This document shows, in pieces, positions 9,981-22,237 of a stretch of DNA of 64,000 nt. This DNA is from Azolla caroliniana (taxonomy: Eukaryota > Polypodiophyta): positions 4,836,001 through 4,900,000 of the forward strand of contig JBHGNT010000017.1 of assembly GCA_043228905.1 (NCBI GenBank), written 5' to 3'. The notes under the pieces were generated by a model. The model did no database searches, was not told the DNA's origin, and was given only the letters and a program-made list of their open reading frames with translations. The position numbers were made by a program, and so were the translations under genes. Positions within the stretch are counted from its first letter, which is position 1. Every line of letters begins with the position of its first letter.

Positions 9981-12774
9981 ATGTCGCCTCCTCCTGTAAA
10001 ACGCATGGCGTATACCTTTGATGGACAAGGGAATGTGAAACAGAAAGAATGGGATCTAATCAGTACGGATCCTAGTCATAGTCATCATCAACAGCAACAG
10101 CAAATGCTTCACCCTAATGAAAGCTTTTCATGGTATCATGTAGAATTATCCAGGTCTCATACTACATTACCCACTGCGGCTCAATACCTTATAAGTACTC
10201 TTTGCCCTCCATTGAAGCTCCAAGATATACTTGCTCTTGCTAGCAATGGACCCTTTTGTGGATTCGTAGACGGTGCCCTCATTTTTAGAACAAATTCAGC
10301 AGGACCCACATCAAGCAAATACACACAAAAGCTATCGGCTCGCGTAACTCACAATTCGATAATAACTATTTCTCTTGGAAGAATCCCGAGGTTAGAATTC
10401 TCAACATTGGAGAAAAGGAGCTTCTTAACTGAAATTCCGAGCTTGGAAAATGATCCTACATCAGATCCAAATAGTTTTGTGATACAAAAGCATGTTCTTG
10501 AGTTCTATTTGATGAGAAACCACTTGGAAGATGTGAATCACCGTGTTCCAAGATCGATTTCAAACCTATTGGTCCACGTCATTGACACTCACATTGACCA
10601 CTTGCAAGATAATTTGACCCGCCTTGAAATGGACCTTGACCAGAATGAGCATGAGCTTGATATAGGTAACACCTAATTTCATTCTCATAGTGCACTCTTG
10701 GTAAACACTCGTTAGTGAATGATTGATGATTTTGTTTCAGTTTGAAACATTTTCAATGAATTTATATGCAATTTCTTATTTGATGCTGTTTTGATGTGCT
10801 TCTTGTTCTTGTGTCAAATCAGATTTGTTTCAGTGAATCATATGCAATTTCTTGTGTGACGTTTTTTTGTTGAATCTAAAACATTTTCAGTGAATCCATT
10901 TATAAGTTTTCTTAGGAGATCCTTTTCTTCTAATCAGAAACGTTTTCATTGAATCCATATATAATTTCTTGTTTGACAATTTTTTTGGTCAAATCTGAAA
11001 TTGAAACATTTTCAGTGAATCTATATATAATATATTGTGGTGTTTTTTGTCAGATCTGAAACATTTTTCATTGAATCCATACATGATTTCTTGCAGGTGG
11101 ATATATGGTAAAACAGAAAATGCTTAGTGATAGGTTATTCCCTAAGATGCAGCTCAAATTGCAACGACTATTACAGGCAAATCTCTTTTTGTCTTATTCA
11201 TAGGCAATCTAATCTTCCTAGCCCTTTGTTGGCATTGGAAGGGAATTTAAATGCCATGTCATCTATTAATTGTCTAGGTCATCTCGCATGCTGAGCAAGT
11301 TTTCCCAAGATTCAAGGAGAAGTTAGAGAGTAAGAACTGGTGTGCACTTGAAGATACGTTAACATTACAAACACTAGTTGGTCGGCTCCAAAAACAGAAG
11401 GAAAATGTTGGGTTCCTTGCCAGCCGAATAACAGCTCTTCAAGCTGGGTTGGATACCTGGCAATCGGAGCAGATAAATCGGAAACTTTACTACCTATCAT
11501 TCTTCTCTATAATATTTTTGCCATTGTCAATCATTACATCAGGTAAGTTCACTACTTATCATTCTTCTCATTAATATTTTTGCCATTGTATCCTTTATCC
11601 CATGCCTTACTACTCTGCTTTTCTGTTATTGGGAATATTTTGTTAATGCATAGGTCCTTCAGCATACATACTTCATGCTTGATTTGTCTTTCAACCATTT
11701 TCTACGTTTTTATGGTTGAACTGGCAGCATAGTTTACTTCAAGTAATCTCAGTTAGTTCAGAGATAGATGTAGAGGGTCAAGTGTTTAGGGCATCCTGGT
11801 TTGGCTGGTTTGGCTGGTTTGATAACCATGATTGAGTTCTTGTTAGCTTGTGTGTTTGTAATAATAAGGATCAAGTGTTCTCATCCTGTTAATGTATCTA
11901 AACTTTGTGATGGAGGAGATAATGATTGTAGTGCCCGTAACTCTGTGCACATCAACATAACTAAAGATGTGCGCATCATCATGAATTGAGATACTATAAT
12001 GTCTATATCCAGAAAGCTGATGCATTCATAAGCTTAAAAGTTACAATTATAAGGTTTGGTTTTTATCAAATAAAATGATGAAATAACCTATTTATCATCC
12101 CCAAATTGAAACAACTCTTGCTCGTTTACAATTCTCCAAAATTTTTACCAATGTATATCCAAACTAGGGGGTCTTTTGTCTGAAGGCTATATATGCAGAG
12201 CACTATGCACCAATAGAGATTTGTATTTTTTTCATATCTATGGTAAAAGTTGTCTTTTGCCGTCTTTTTTGGTTAATTATCTAATATTGGGAATTATATC
12301 GTGTGAAAGATGTGTATATCGTCATATTGGAAAAATGAAGGATCTTATTGAGATGCATTGCAAAAACAAAATACGGAATCTTATCATCACTTACATATGT
12401 GTGCTCTTATATATACATGAATAGTCATTATTTTAAACTAGGATTGTGGGATGTACATTCTACCTTGTTATAAAATGCATACACATTAATATTTGATTGT
12501 TTAGAATCACTAAAACGTTTTGAAGCTTATTTTAATAGCTTTCGGGATGAATGTTGGTGGTGTCCCCTGGACAGAGCAAAGAAATCCAGAACTCAAAGAT
12601 GGATTCCGGAATGTTCTTCTTCTATGCACAGCTATTCTGTTCTTACTCCTGGTTTGTTTTTCGGCGGCACCATTGTATAAAAATTTGAGAGCTCTTTGGA
12701 ATAAGAAGAGGAAATGGAAGGTCACACGCTGGAGTGTTTGTCACAGCAATGACTACATACCTGTTGAAAGGTGA
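9981..12774 (+). CDS. CorA-like magnesium transporter, four exons
   Basis: Exons are 9981-10665, 11097-11176, 11278-11542 and 12539-12774, giving 421 residues with matching phases. The product belongs to the plant CorA-like group, distinct from MRS2. It has a long hydrophilic N-terminal domain, helical segments leading to the pore (LQRLLQVISHAEQVFPRF and QEKENVGF-type text), transmembrane segment 1 at about residues 325-343, the signature GMN at 346-348, and a second hydrophobic segment at about 369-388. The GMN loop is the Mg2+ selectivity element of the CorA family, which works as a membrane pentamer. The GMN is encoded at the start of the last exon (SA/FGMNVGG). Intron 2 appears to use a GC donor (CAG/gcaaat), since no GT fits the frame. 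Intron 1 and the exon 3 end carry tandem duplications (see findings). The start is the first ATG after the CT-rich leader. Confidence 0.93.
10738..11096 (+). repeat. Degenerate tandem repeat filling CorA intron 1
   Basis: About six diverged copies of a unit of the form 'gaaacattttcagtgaatc-atatataatttcttg'. They start near 10738, 10820, 10870, 10931, 10990 and 11051. The last copy ends in atttcttgcag and supplies the 3' splice site at 11096. Confidence 0.85.
11488..11594 (+). repeat. Tandem duplication of the CorA exon 3 end into intron 3
   Basis: Bases 11488-11533, coding the start of transmembrane segment 1, are repeated at 11548-11594 inside the intron. The match is about 85-90 percent (tatcattcttctc, aatatttttgccattgt). 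The copy lies just after the gtaagt donor. Confidence 0.85.
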
Positions 12775-14539
12775 GGAGAAGAAGAAAAAAAACTGTATTT
12801 ACGTGCTATAATTTTTTCTTTTCTTTATCCAAGGATTCATAATTCAGATTCCAAGAGCTCATACGAAGAAAGTAGGCATTCATTGCACAGACTTTTTTCA
12901 ATTAGCATACACTGTGCTTTAGTTTGATGTTCGGAAACCTCAAAACTTGAGGCTCACTCTCACTTGTCTTTCTTGTAAACCACCCCCCGGCGATACAAAG
13001 TGAAACATGGGAAAGATTCGAGAACACCATATTGTGTGTGTTTTCTTTCTCAAACAAGGGAGAATTGTGTTATGTACATTCTTTTACACATCTGACATGG
13101 CCATGGTTGCCAGATTATTCTTGAATGGGCCAAGAATTCATAATAAAAAGAAAGGTTCACCTTAGAATAAGATATAACATAGAATCAAATACATAATGAT
13201 CGTTATGACAAGATTCTTATTGCCATATGCTTGCTCACTAGCTATATGGATCAATATAGTAAAGGGAGCCTCTGTCTCATTATCTGCTGTATCTCTTTTC
13301 TTGAAGTGTAACATGGTTTACACAACAACCACAAAGTTGTACTGGTTGGGGCCATTTCATTTGTTGTATATGGGATTTGTCGACTCGGAATCAGCACCCC
13401 TCATGAAATACATTATTAACTTTATTCTTTTGGTGATGGTAATGTAATAACTTATCCATTTTGAAATCCATGCAAAGTTTTGGTTAGTTGAAAGATAATA
13501 TTGATATACAAAAGAAAACATATGAAGTGACATACAATGCATAAAATGTGCCATTGATGGTATGTATTGTTTTGTGTATGGAATCAATGTGTATCCTCCA
13601 AGTGGAATGGTTGGTGTAGCATTGTGATGTGTGATAATTGTTGAAATGGTAAGAAGAAAAGATGGTTTAAAAGTGACCCCTTTCAAAATGAATGTCAACG
13701 CCATATTTCTTTTGAAGATAGCTATATGGTATTTGTTATGTGTCCACACTTTGAAGTTGGTATGCTGGAAATATAGTAATTTGCTACCAACAGAGATGCA
13801 TTCGCATGACTGATGTATTTGAGGATAGAAAAGAATGTCTCATGGTTAAATTTACTTGTATTGTGAAGCTTGGTTTGGTAAACTATGCAAATGGTTATTT
13901 TAGCACCAGGTAGGCACGCCATGACCTTGAGGACTTTGCAAACAAGGTTTCATATGCCTCATGCATATTGTCCATTTGGAAATTGTTACCCATATGAGAG
14001 GTACGGGGATAGATAAGTGCCATGTGTTACCCGCACGAGAGGTACGGAGATGGATAAGGGTGAAAGTCTATAGTTTTGTTTTTGTGTATGTGCAAATGTG
14101 CATGAGTGTGAGTGAGAATATGTGCATTTGTATGAACACATGCACATGTGTGCATGTGGATAGATATGAAAGGGTGTGAGTGAATTGTGTGTGAATGGAT
14201 AGTGGGGTATGCATCCTTATGTATCATGTTGATATGTAACCCTCATTGTACTATTTAACCCCGCATGGGGCATGAATGAATAACAAGAAAAAGCTTCCTC
14301 TCTCTCTCTCTCTCGTGCACGCGCCTGAAGATACCAAATGACATGATATGGGCCATCTATGCTCTATATGAGCAAGTCTCTGGATGCTTAAGATGCCTAA
14401 GTGGCCTATTTGATTGCTTCACCAACACCATTGTTTTGTGTATGGAATCAATGTGTATCTTTTACGATGACCCAGGAAGCCAAAGATAGGCTAACGAGAT
14501 GGTATGCATCCCTCTCACTCTTAGAGAGACAATGTCACT
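12775..14539. other. 3' flank of the CorA gene and gene-free repeat-bearing DNA
   Basis: Probable 3'UTR up to about 13160. At 13985-14061 a roughly 55-base unit is tandemly duplicated (gttacc, then gagaggtacgg and gataag). A GT/TG-rich stretch follows at 14080-14200 and a short (CT)n at 14296-14313. A 30-base word (attgttttgtgtatggaatc and on) occurs at 13565-13594 and again at 14430-14459. No gene is seen. Confidence 0.6.
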
Positions 14540-15745
14540 AGGCATACTTTCAAGAGCCACGGACTAAGGGATGGCTCTTCGACTCATTAGTGACCCCTTC
14601 CCTCATGTAGGCATCAGTAGTTTGGGCTCAAGGTCTACCATCTTTCATGTGGATGCAATTAGAGAGACCTTTGGTGACGATGTTATCATGTCAACTCCGA
14701 AACAAATCAATAGTACCACATGACATTATTAAAGCAAATTTCAATTTGTCACCGATGTTATAGAAGCACTTTTCCAATTCATAGGATACATAGCCAACCA
14801 CAAGATAGGATATCTCATCAAGCTTTTGAGGCATCCTGATCGCTATATGCTTCCAGAGATACTAGCTCTTGATATAGCATTGTAGTGAGTTGGTTACTTG
14901 CAAATGGCATAGACATTAATAACCTACCTCCCCTTAAGTACAACCATGGGACTGATAAAACCTTAATCTCTCATGAGAACCGTAATAAAGTAATACGCCA
15001 AGAAATATGGCAAATTTACACTCGATATAAATGGATCGCCCCACGAGAGCCACTCCCATCTAAAATGTTGTACTATAAGGAACACTTCATGCACTTCTCT
15101 AAGTTAGGTTTTATTACACAACCAAAATATCTAGATACATTCTTATCAAATGCACTAATGGTTACCATTTGACAACTTAGGATATCCCCTCACCAACTTG
15201 AGATTGAGAATGGTCATACTCATAGAGTTCCTAAAGAGGAAAGGATATATAGATTATGTCACATAGAGATAGAGGATGAATATCACTTTACATGCAAGTG
15301 TCCAACTTACGCCGAGATAAGGGCGAAATATCAAGACATACTAGGACCCTCTCCCACCCTCTCCAAACTATTAGATACCCCAAATATAAAGAGACTAGGT
15401 AGGTATATCTTAGAGCTAAAACAACATAGAGGGAATAAGCTACAAAATGTTAACCATAACCATTCTAATATTCACCAACATGTAACTAATGAAACTTTTT
15501 AGGAACAATGGGAGATGATGAATGTGGACACACCTACATCACTCGGCCTCTCCCTTGCTAAAGTAGAAAATCAAAGAACAACCAAACGCTCTCGGATGTC
15601 GGGCTTCAAAGCAACTCGACGTGGAGTAGAAACAATTAAGAAGATAAGGGGACGTGTGTTGCACCGCCTAGAAGCTATGGTTGGGGTACATTTTACATTG
15701 GGACCCTTTGACCTGCTTCTTTTCGAGAGACTTGGATGGAAATGA
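14540..15745 (+). mobile_element. Dead non-LTR retrotransposon (LINE), 3' end of the reverse-transcriptase ORF
   Basis: Reading on the plus strand gives a C-terminal LINE polyprotein region. It includes a stretch like 'ASVVWAQGLPSFMWMQLE', then a 'KSIVPHDIIKAN' segment, then LRISPHQLEIENGHTHRVPK followed by a Cys-His cluster (RLCHIEIEDEYHFTCKC) of the zf-RVT type. From 14885 to 15745 the frame is constant but broken by stops at 15170-15172 and 15500-15502. Upstream the frame shifts several times. An AT-rich tail follows at 15780-15810. The same family occurs at about 58760-59140. Confidence 0.8.
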
Positions 15746-15894
15746 AACTTCCTTTCTAGAACATGTTTCTTACTAGAACTCTTTAGCTTAAGTCTTATTT
15801 TATTTTATTTTTACTTTCAATGAATAGGTAAATACCCCATTTTTGTTGTAAACCAATTGTCTCATGGGCCAATTTTGGTCTTCGAAGACGTTAA

Positions 15895-15945
<51 letters not shown>

Positions 15946-18900
15946 AACCCCCTGGGAGGGGGGTGGAGCCATTCTAGATTCCACCCCCCATCCCATTATC
16001 ACTTGGCAACAACCATTCTCATATTACCCACCCAGAATGGCTCCACCCCCCACCCCATTATCACTTGGCGACATCCATTCTCAAATCACCCACCCATAGA
16101 CAGAAATCATTATCTTGTTTGCCCATTCTTGTGGTTCCTATTCCATACTTGGTGGTGATTGAACTAGAAAATCGATACTTGCAATGCACAACCATCACGT
16201 CTACCATTAGTTGATTGAAAATAGAGCTTGATTAGTGGTGAAGCTATCCCTTGGATGGCACATTACTTGATGTAAATAATTATTGTATCATTTGCTAGAC
16301 ACAAGATGGCAATCTCATTTTTCATCATGTGTAAAAGTGTTTCTTTGGTGGGCAATGGTGGTGGGCCTTCGGCAATGGCTTGAAAAAACCAACACAAATT
16401 TAGATGATGCATGCGTTGACACATGATTGAAGATTATCCCAAGCACATATTTCCTTAGATGCCTAATTACTAAAGTCATTTGCATTGTAATGTCACACTT
16501 TTGGGAATCATTAATTGGGAAATTTGTGTTGCCCTGTCTCACATACCGATCACAATCTATCTTAGGCTTTGATAGTCCACTTTGGGACTACATGTAGATA
16601 TGTGAGAGGCTACGTGCTCTTTGAGTTCTTCGTTATAAGTTTGTGATTGCTTTGCTAGAACTAAGAATACTTGAGCCAAGTCGTTGAACTTGTAGTTTCA
16701 AGGATGTCATGATTGACATGCTTGTTCCAAACTCCTCCATATTGATAGAAATACAAATATGAAAACAAAAACTAGCTTTGGCTCAAAGCAAACTAAAGCA
16801 TGCTATGTGATGTGGTTAACATTGTTATGAACTTACAATACAATAAGGTGAATACATGGAAAAACTTGAAAACATGCATGAAATGCACGAAAGATTAGTA
16901 AGAGATCTTAGATATAATCAAGTATATAATAGCTCAAAGACAAGCAAGAATAGGATGTCTAGAAGACTCGAGAATGCCTTTGAATGGAAACGGTTCAAGA
17001 AGATAAATTTATCTCAGAAGTGGCTTTCTTGGTAACTGTGTATTACTTACAAGTAGAAAGTCGGGAGTTCAACTCTTACTATGCTACAATCTTTTGTGTT
17101 TTGTATGCACATGTATAATATAGGTATGGTTGTACTTGTAACTTGTCATGCTATCTTAATGTAATTATGGTTCTCACATTATCACAATACATGTTCAATT
17201 GTCGCAATATCATTCAAATTGGTTGCATCGGATGACCATTGTTACCATTCTCTCATGTGGTAGGCTAATATGTTTAGATTTAGATAGTTGTGCACTCCTC
17301 CCTCATGCGCCTAATAGTGACAATGCAAACTTGAATCTTAAATATTGTTGTAGTAATTAAGGATGGCATTTCTTTTTGAGTGAAAATGGCCTTGTAATTT
17401 TACTCTTGTGAAATTTAGACATTTTTCTACTTCACTCAAAAGTGTTTGCTCATCCTCGTCATTTAAATAGTTCATCAAATATATGTGTCAGTTAATGGAG
17501 TGATATGTTCACATGGTTGCAGGGAGTTTCATTCATGATTTGGGCCTAGGTTGCATTCTAGGGAAGACCATCAACCTTTGATTCTACAAAGCATGTGCCA
17601 AGAGGATAGCCACTTGCCAACTTGATGTTTGACACTAATGGTTTAGTGGGTGAGATCATGTGTCTTAATCATCGTGGCAAAAAAAAGTTATTGGGGTAAG
17701 CTTATTTGTGTTAATGGAAATGATGAAATAGATTAGGGGACAATAGTGGAAAAACTAAGACTGAGGTATCTTGAATGGCCATTTATAATTTGTCACCAAT
17801 TTCATATATACAAACCATGTACTTTTGTGGTCACGAATACTACTGACCACAACATATTTATGGTTATCAAATTAAAAACTTTGTCTACCTTTACTTCCAC
17901 CTTAATGACAACTCGACTAAGTCTAAAAACTAGTGCCATTCAAGAAATGTTTCATCGATTAGCACATTAGCTTTTGTCATGATAGATGTGTTCTGGAATG
18001 TGTGTTTGTTGATATAAAACAATGATAAAGGTTGAGATAGATGGTTATGTTCATTATATTGTTCTTGTGGACCACCAATGACATGGCTAGTATGAGAACG
18101 CATTTGCCTAGGGGGGTTAGACAAGTGAATGTAAGTGGAAACAAAGTGCTCTTGTATCTTAGACAAGTTAGGTTTCCAAGAAACACCATCTTGACTTTTG
18201 GTGGTTACCATCAAAATGTGGGGTGATAATTATCGTACGCCATGTGTTGTCACTATCACAATTTCTCTACATGTTATTAGTATTTGGGAGACGTAACGTC
18301 ATTCCAACAATTTGTTTACATGATTGATGACCAGTATAGGTACAAGTTTTGATTATGTGATGGCCAAGATATGCATGGTGTTTGATCATAATGGATTTTT
18401 CATAAAAATTATTATCAACATCAAGGTGTTTGGTCATGATGCATGTTTTATTGCAATTATCACAAATGTATTGTTGAGATCAATTTATTAAGATGATTTT
18501 CTTACACCAATTGATAAACTTGATCCTTTGTTTGGGCTTTAAGTATTGCATAGTGCTTGGGTTAATTTGTGCACAAATTCTCTTACAAGCATGGTGTACA
18601 ATCAAAACATATAAAGAATTGCACTACCAAAATTTGATTCAACAAGAATATTAAGTTCTTAAACGTGACTAGTCTTCTTATGGTAGTTTCATTTTAGACA
18701 ACTACGGACATCTAGAATTTTCTTGCTTGCATGTCCTATAGGACAAGTTGAATGGGTTACTATTAGCATTGATGGATGTAGAGTGGACACCATTGTTCAA
18801 AAATAGTAAGCATAGCCTTTTCCCAAAACATGTTCAAAATTTCCATCGATGAGAATCCAAAGGTTTCATTGAGTAAAACTTAACGCACATATTTGATGAC

Positions 18901-19990
18901 CATGAATAATATTAATCAAACTAGAGTTTTTGTGTTTGATTTAAGAACTTCTTTGATGTAATTCATTGGTAGTTTATACGGATACACGGCTTTAGCGCTT
19001 CATTCACCCAGTAGTATCATATAGTGCATTAACTTGACAGGATAGTTACTTGACAGGATAGTTACTTGATGCTGAAGGTTCTCCATATATAGTTTCGTCG
19101 ACAGATTATTATAACATATCCGACAAGTCTTCAACGTGATTTGGCACACCCATGAGTTTCTTTCCAACAAAAAAGATCAAACAAAAATAAATATAGATGC
19201 ATGATGAGGATTTCATTGGTTGCATTTTTAAAGGACAAGTTAAACAAACCAATAGCAGAAATGGATATAGAGTTGATCTTCGATTTCATTGTTTTCTTTG
19301 GCTTGATCTTAGCTTGCATGCAAACTTATCATGCTGAGCCAAAACCAAAGATGGAGGGGCTTAGGCTATGTCGCTTTTAATTCAATTAAAAAACATTCAC
19401 GCCACACAAGAATACATCTCTTGTAAGATAATAGCATAGTCGCCTTCCTTTTCCATTAAAGGCAACAAAAATAGCATTTGGACATGCTGTTTGGCTTCCA
19501 AGGAGGCTGGAACTGAATGAGTTCACTCAATTTATGGTGATTACAGTGAAAGTGGAAACATTTGAAGCATTTCATGGATTCCCAGTTAGTATAAAAGAAG
19601 ACAGGATTATCTTTCCTATTGGCCATTAATATCACATTAAGCATAACTCATCATAGAGACGGATGAAACGTTGAGAGTCCCTAAATCTGGAAAGACGGGG
19701 CAGTTATTCCATAAAATTCACAACGTAGATCGCTTGTTATAAAGGTTAAGACCATCTCCTCATCATCATAGAGATGAGAAGGAATATATATAACAAGTGA
19801 CTGGTTGATTCGGATCTGAACCCAAAAGAGCAAGGCTTTTTTTTAATACAAAGCTATTACTTCCATAATCATAAATGGTCTCACAAAAGCGTGAAACAAC
19901 TCATTTGCCATTGAGACCGTCCCGAGGTGGGGATATTTAGAGGGCTTTGTGTTCAACACACTCAAATAAAAGCATGTAGATATTATCGGT
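15746..19990. other. Gene-free DNA with microsatellite and short tandem repeats
   Basis: A (CT)n run occupies 15896-15942. A roughly 61-base unit rich in ccaccccc is duplicated in tandem at about 15977-16098. A possible tRNA-like SINE fragment sits at 17030-17100 (ggctttcttggtaa, then gggagttcaactc). A 16-base duplication (acttgacaggatagtt) lies near 19034-19065. No coding region or transposon domain is recognised in the rest. Confidence 0.55.
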
Positions 19991-20008
19991 TTCTCATTCT
20001 CGAGTGTG

Positions 20009-21160
20009 TTAATGATCAGGTCTGTGCTGGCTTCGTCTTCGCCTTCTAGATGATTCAAGAGCTATCTCTTCGGCATCACTGCTCCCCGAAGATGTAGTAG
20101 AATCTACATGTGCATTAGTGTTACGAGGCAAGCTTTCTCCCCATAAGCTCCGGCGAGGAACTCTTAATTGGCTTCGCAAACGCAAGCCTTCATTAGTGGA
20201 CCCGCTTGAAGGCCCGAAAATCTGGAAAAGCAAGAAGACTGTCCACCAGTGCCCATCATCACCAGGAAAATCACCCTCTTCTTCTTCATCTTCTTCTTCT
20301 TCTTGCCCTTCTCCATCCCCATGTTCGATCACATAATCTCCCATCACGGTTGCACCAGGCATAGTAGAATGAATCGTGCTAAGAACATCACCCAAATCTC
20401 TTCTTCTCTCCATACGGCTCCAATTTCTCTCGCGCACAGGATCGATCTCGGAAGGCCGAGCTAAGGGATGTTCGTGCCGAGCATGTACACGGAGTTCTTC
20501 ATAACTTCCCACAAACGAACAAGACTCTTGGGCACAACTCCTTGGCTTGTGGTTTAAATGCTCTCTCGCCGGGTTCACCACTTTCCATCCGGTGACATTG
20601 CCTCTACAAAGAGGGCAGATAAGACCCTTCACATTCCCTTTGACAAATGAGGACGAACCCCCTTCATCTCGACATTCACCTTCCTCCATAAACACTGCTC
20701 CTTCGTCCACACCTTGGATTGGGGTAGTTTCAGTTACTCCAGTCAAAGCAACGTTCTGTCTACTGCTAATGATGTCAGTCGGATTCACTGCATTCCACAC
20801 TCTCTCTACTCTTTCCTCTAGATTTTGCCCCAATGAGGTTTCTGGGACTGGATCCCTTGAAGCACAAGTCTTCATTTTCCCAAGATGAGCCTTTTGATAC
20901 TGATCAAGGCAATTTGAATGCCGATAGCTTGTATCACACATGTATGGGCGGCATCCCTTATCATGTGAAGAGCATAGGAGAAGGACAGCATTATGTGGAA
21001 AATCCATACATATTGGACAAAGTGCATCTTTCCAATCTTTCTTTCCTGGAGAAGCTTCTGATGGATCAGCCTCAAAAAGGGCCTTACCACGGCTCTTATA
21101 TGCATGATATCGGCTTTTCTGTGACGTATTAGCAGGACTGGTTCTTCTATCCTTAGGCAT
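20009..21160 (-). CDS. DUF1644 family zinc-binding protein
   Basis: A single coding exon of 383 residues. The start at 21160 (MPKDRRTSP) is chosen because the open frame upstream of it falls in an apparent 5'UTR intron. The N-terminal half has a Cys-rich module beginning CPICMDFPHNAVLLLCSSH at residue 48, with further Cys at 70, 75 and 84. A second module begins CPLCRGNVTGW at residue 182 and runs into a Cys/His segment ending near HARHEHP. This arrangement is typical of the plant DUF1644 proteins, RING-like zinc-binding proteins linked in rice to stress responses; their biochemical role is not settled. An acidic run of Glu (about residues 277-290) precedes a short hydrophobic stretch (WWTVFLLFQIFG). 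The C-terminus is Arg/Ser-rich. The family call is confident; function is not. Confidence 0.9.
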   Translation of the reverse strand: MPKDRRTSPANTSQKSRYHAYKSRGKALFEADPSEASPGKKDWKDALCPICMDFPHNAVLLLCSSHDKGCRPYMCDTSYRHSNCLDQYQKAHLGKMKTCASRDPVPETSLGQNLEERVERVWNAVNPTDIISSRQNVALTGVTETTPIQGVDEGAVFMEEGECRDEGGSSSFVKGNVKGLICPLCRGNVTGWKVVNPAREHLNHKPRSCAQESCSFVGSYEELRVHARHEHPLARPSEIDPVRERNWSRMERRRDLGDVLSTIHSTMPGATVMGDYVIEHGDGEGQEEEEDEEEEGDFPGDDGHWWTVFLLFQIFGPSSGSTNEGLRLRSQLRVPRRSLWGESLPRNTNAHVDSTTSSGSSDAEEIALESSRRRRRSQHRPDH

Positions 21161-21203
21161 TTTTTCTTTTCTTTTTCTTTCCTCTTTTGTATACTTGAAA
21201 GAC

Positions 21204-21626
21204 CTGATAAAAAACACTTGATATCTCTCTATTAGTAGTAGCAAGATCCTTGTGTGAGGAAAGAGGAAGATATTCCTTCTGTGGATGTTACAAACCACAT
21301 ACAGGCAAAAACTGAAGATGAAATAAAAGTCGAATCCCTTCTGAAGGACGAATAGACCTAGACCTAGAATTCCACATAGTGATCATATCTCTTGAACTTT
21401 GAATTACAGAAAGAAACGAAAACTATGGGAATGGGGAAACCAGTGAAGGTAGGAGTTCCCTATCCAGGCAGGAAGGAGAATAGAAAGGCAGAAAGGGGGC
21501 AGAAACAGCACGAGATAGCAGAATCTCTGTGCATAACAGGATCCATTTGTTTAAACCGTGTAGACAAGAGACAAGGGAGAAAAGGGGAAAGGGAAAGGCA
21601 CGAACAAGAAGCTTTAAGAACCATAC
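21204..21626 (-). other. 5'UTR intron of the DUF1644 gene
   Basis: On the minus strand an acceptor (tgttttttatcag) ends at 21204 and a good donor (aataag/gtatgg) starts at 21626. This places a leader intron of about 420 bases 40 bases upstream of the start codon. It explains the long open frame that continues upstream of the chosen ATG without implying an N-terminal extension. Confidence 0.6.
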
Positions 21627-21654
21627 CTTATTTGTGGATCCTTCGGCGATGAAG

Positions 21655-21662
21655 GGAGAGAC

Positions 21663-21693
<31 letters not shown>

Positions 21694-21830
21694 GGAGGGG
21701 AGGTTTCGAGTCTCTGAACGTGCGTGCCTGATCTGAGGAGACTTAGAAGCTCGCCATAGCCATCGCCATAGCTGTCTCCTTCTTCTTCTTCTTCTTCTTC
21801 TCCTTCTTCTTCTTCTCGTGTGTGCGCGTG
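21655..21830 (-). promoter_or_regulatory. Leader/promoter repeats of the DUF1644 gene
   Basis: A GA/GACA-rich tract (21655-21700) reads as CT on the sense (minus) strand. It is followed upstream by a TTC run (21778-21816) and a gt-rich patch. These fit the 5' leader and core promoter position of the gene on the minus strand. The roles are inferred from position only. Confidence 0.45.
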
Positions 21831-21869
21831 TGTGTCGTAATAATGTCGTGACGAGAGAGAATACACAGA

Positions 21870-22237
21870 AAGTTACGAATTTACGAATATGGGCCCAATG
21901 AATAGAATATTTACAAATGTGTCCTAACCTCCCTCCCCCTCCCAAATAAAACGTCTCATTTCATCACACCACAACATTTACTCTATACCACTACTTCTTG
22001 TAGTCTACAAGAGTGTCTTGCTTGATCGTTCTTGGTATCATTTTACTATATATATATTGATCATCAAATACGGGCACTGAATTGTGCACTGGATGATCAC
22101 CACGTCCGCTACATCAAATGGCCCGACCCTTTTTCCCACATGCTATTACTAATCACATCAATTTAGAATTGTTCAGTGAATGGATGGATCAAAGGGTTGC
22201 ATGTGATTAAATCATGATGTGTGTGTTTTGTTTTTTC
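21870..22237. other. Gene-free spacer
   Basis: AT-rich DNA upstream of the DUF1644 promoter. I see no gene, RNA or clear repeat here. Confidence 0.6.

Noticed and set aside
13357-13749. 130-codon minus-strand frame as a gene
   Set aside because: Composition is like AT-rich intergenic DNA and no motif or splice context supports it.
21161-21298. 46-residue N-terminal extension of the DUF1644 protein
   Set aside because: A good acceptor lies at 21204, so most of it is intron, and family members begin near the chosen Met.
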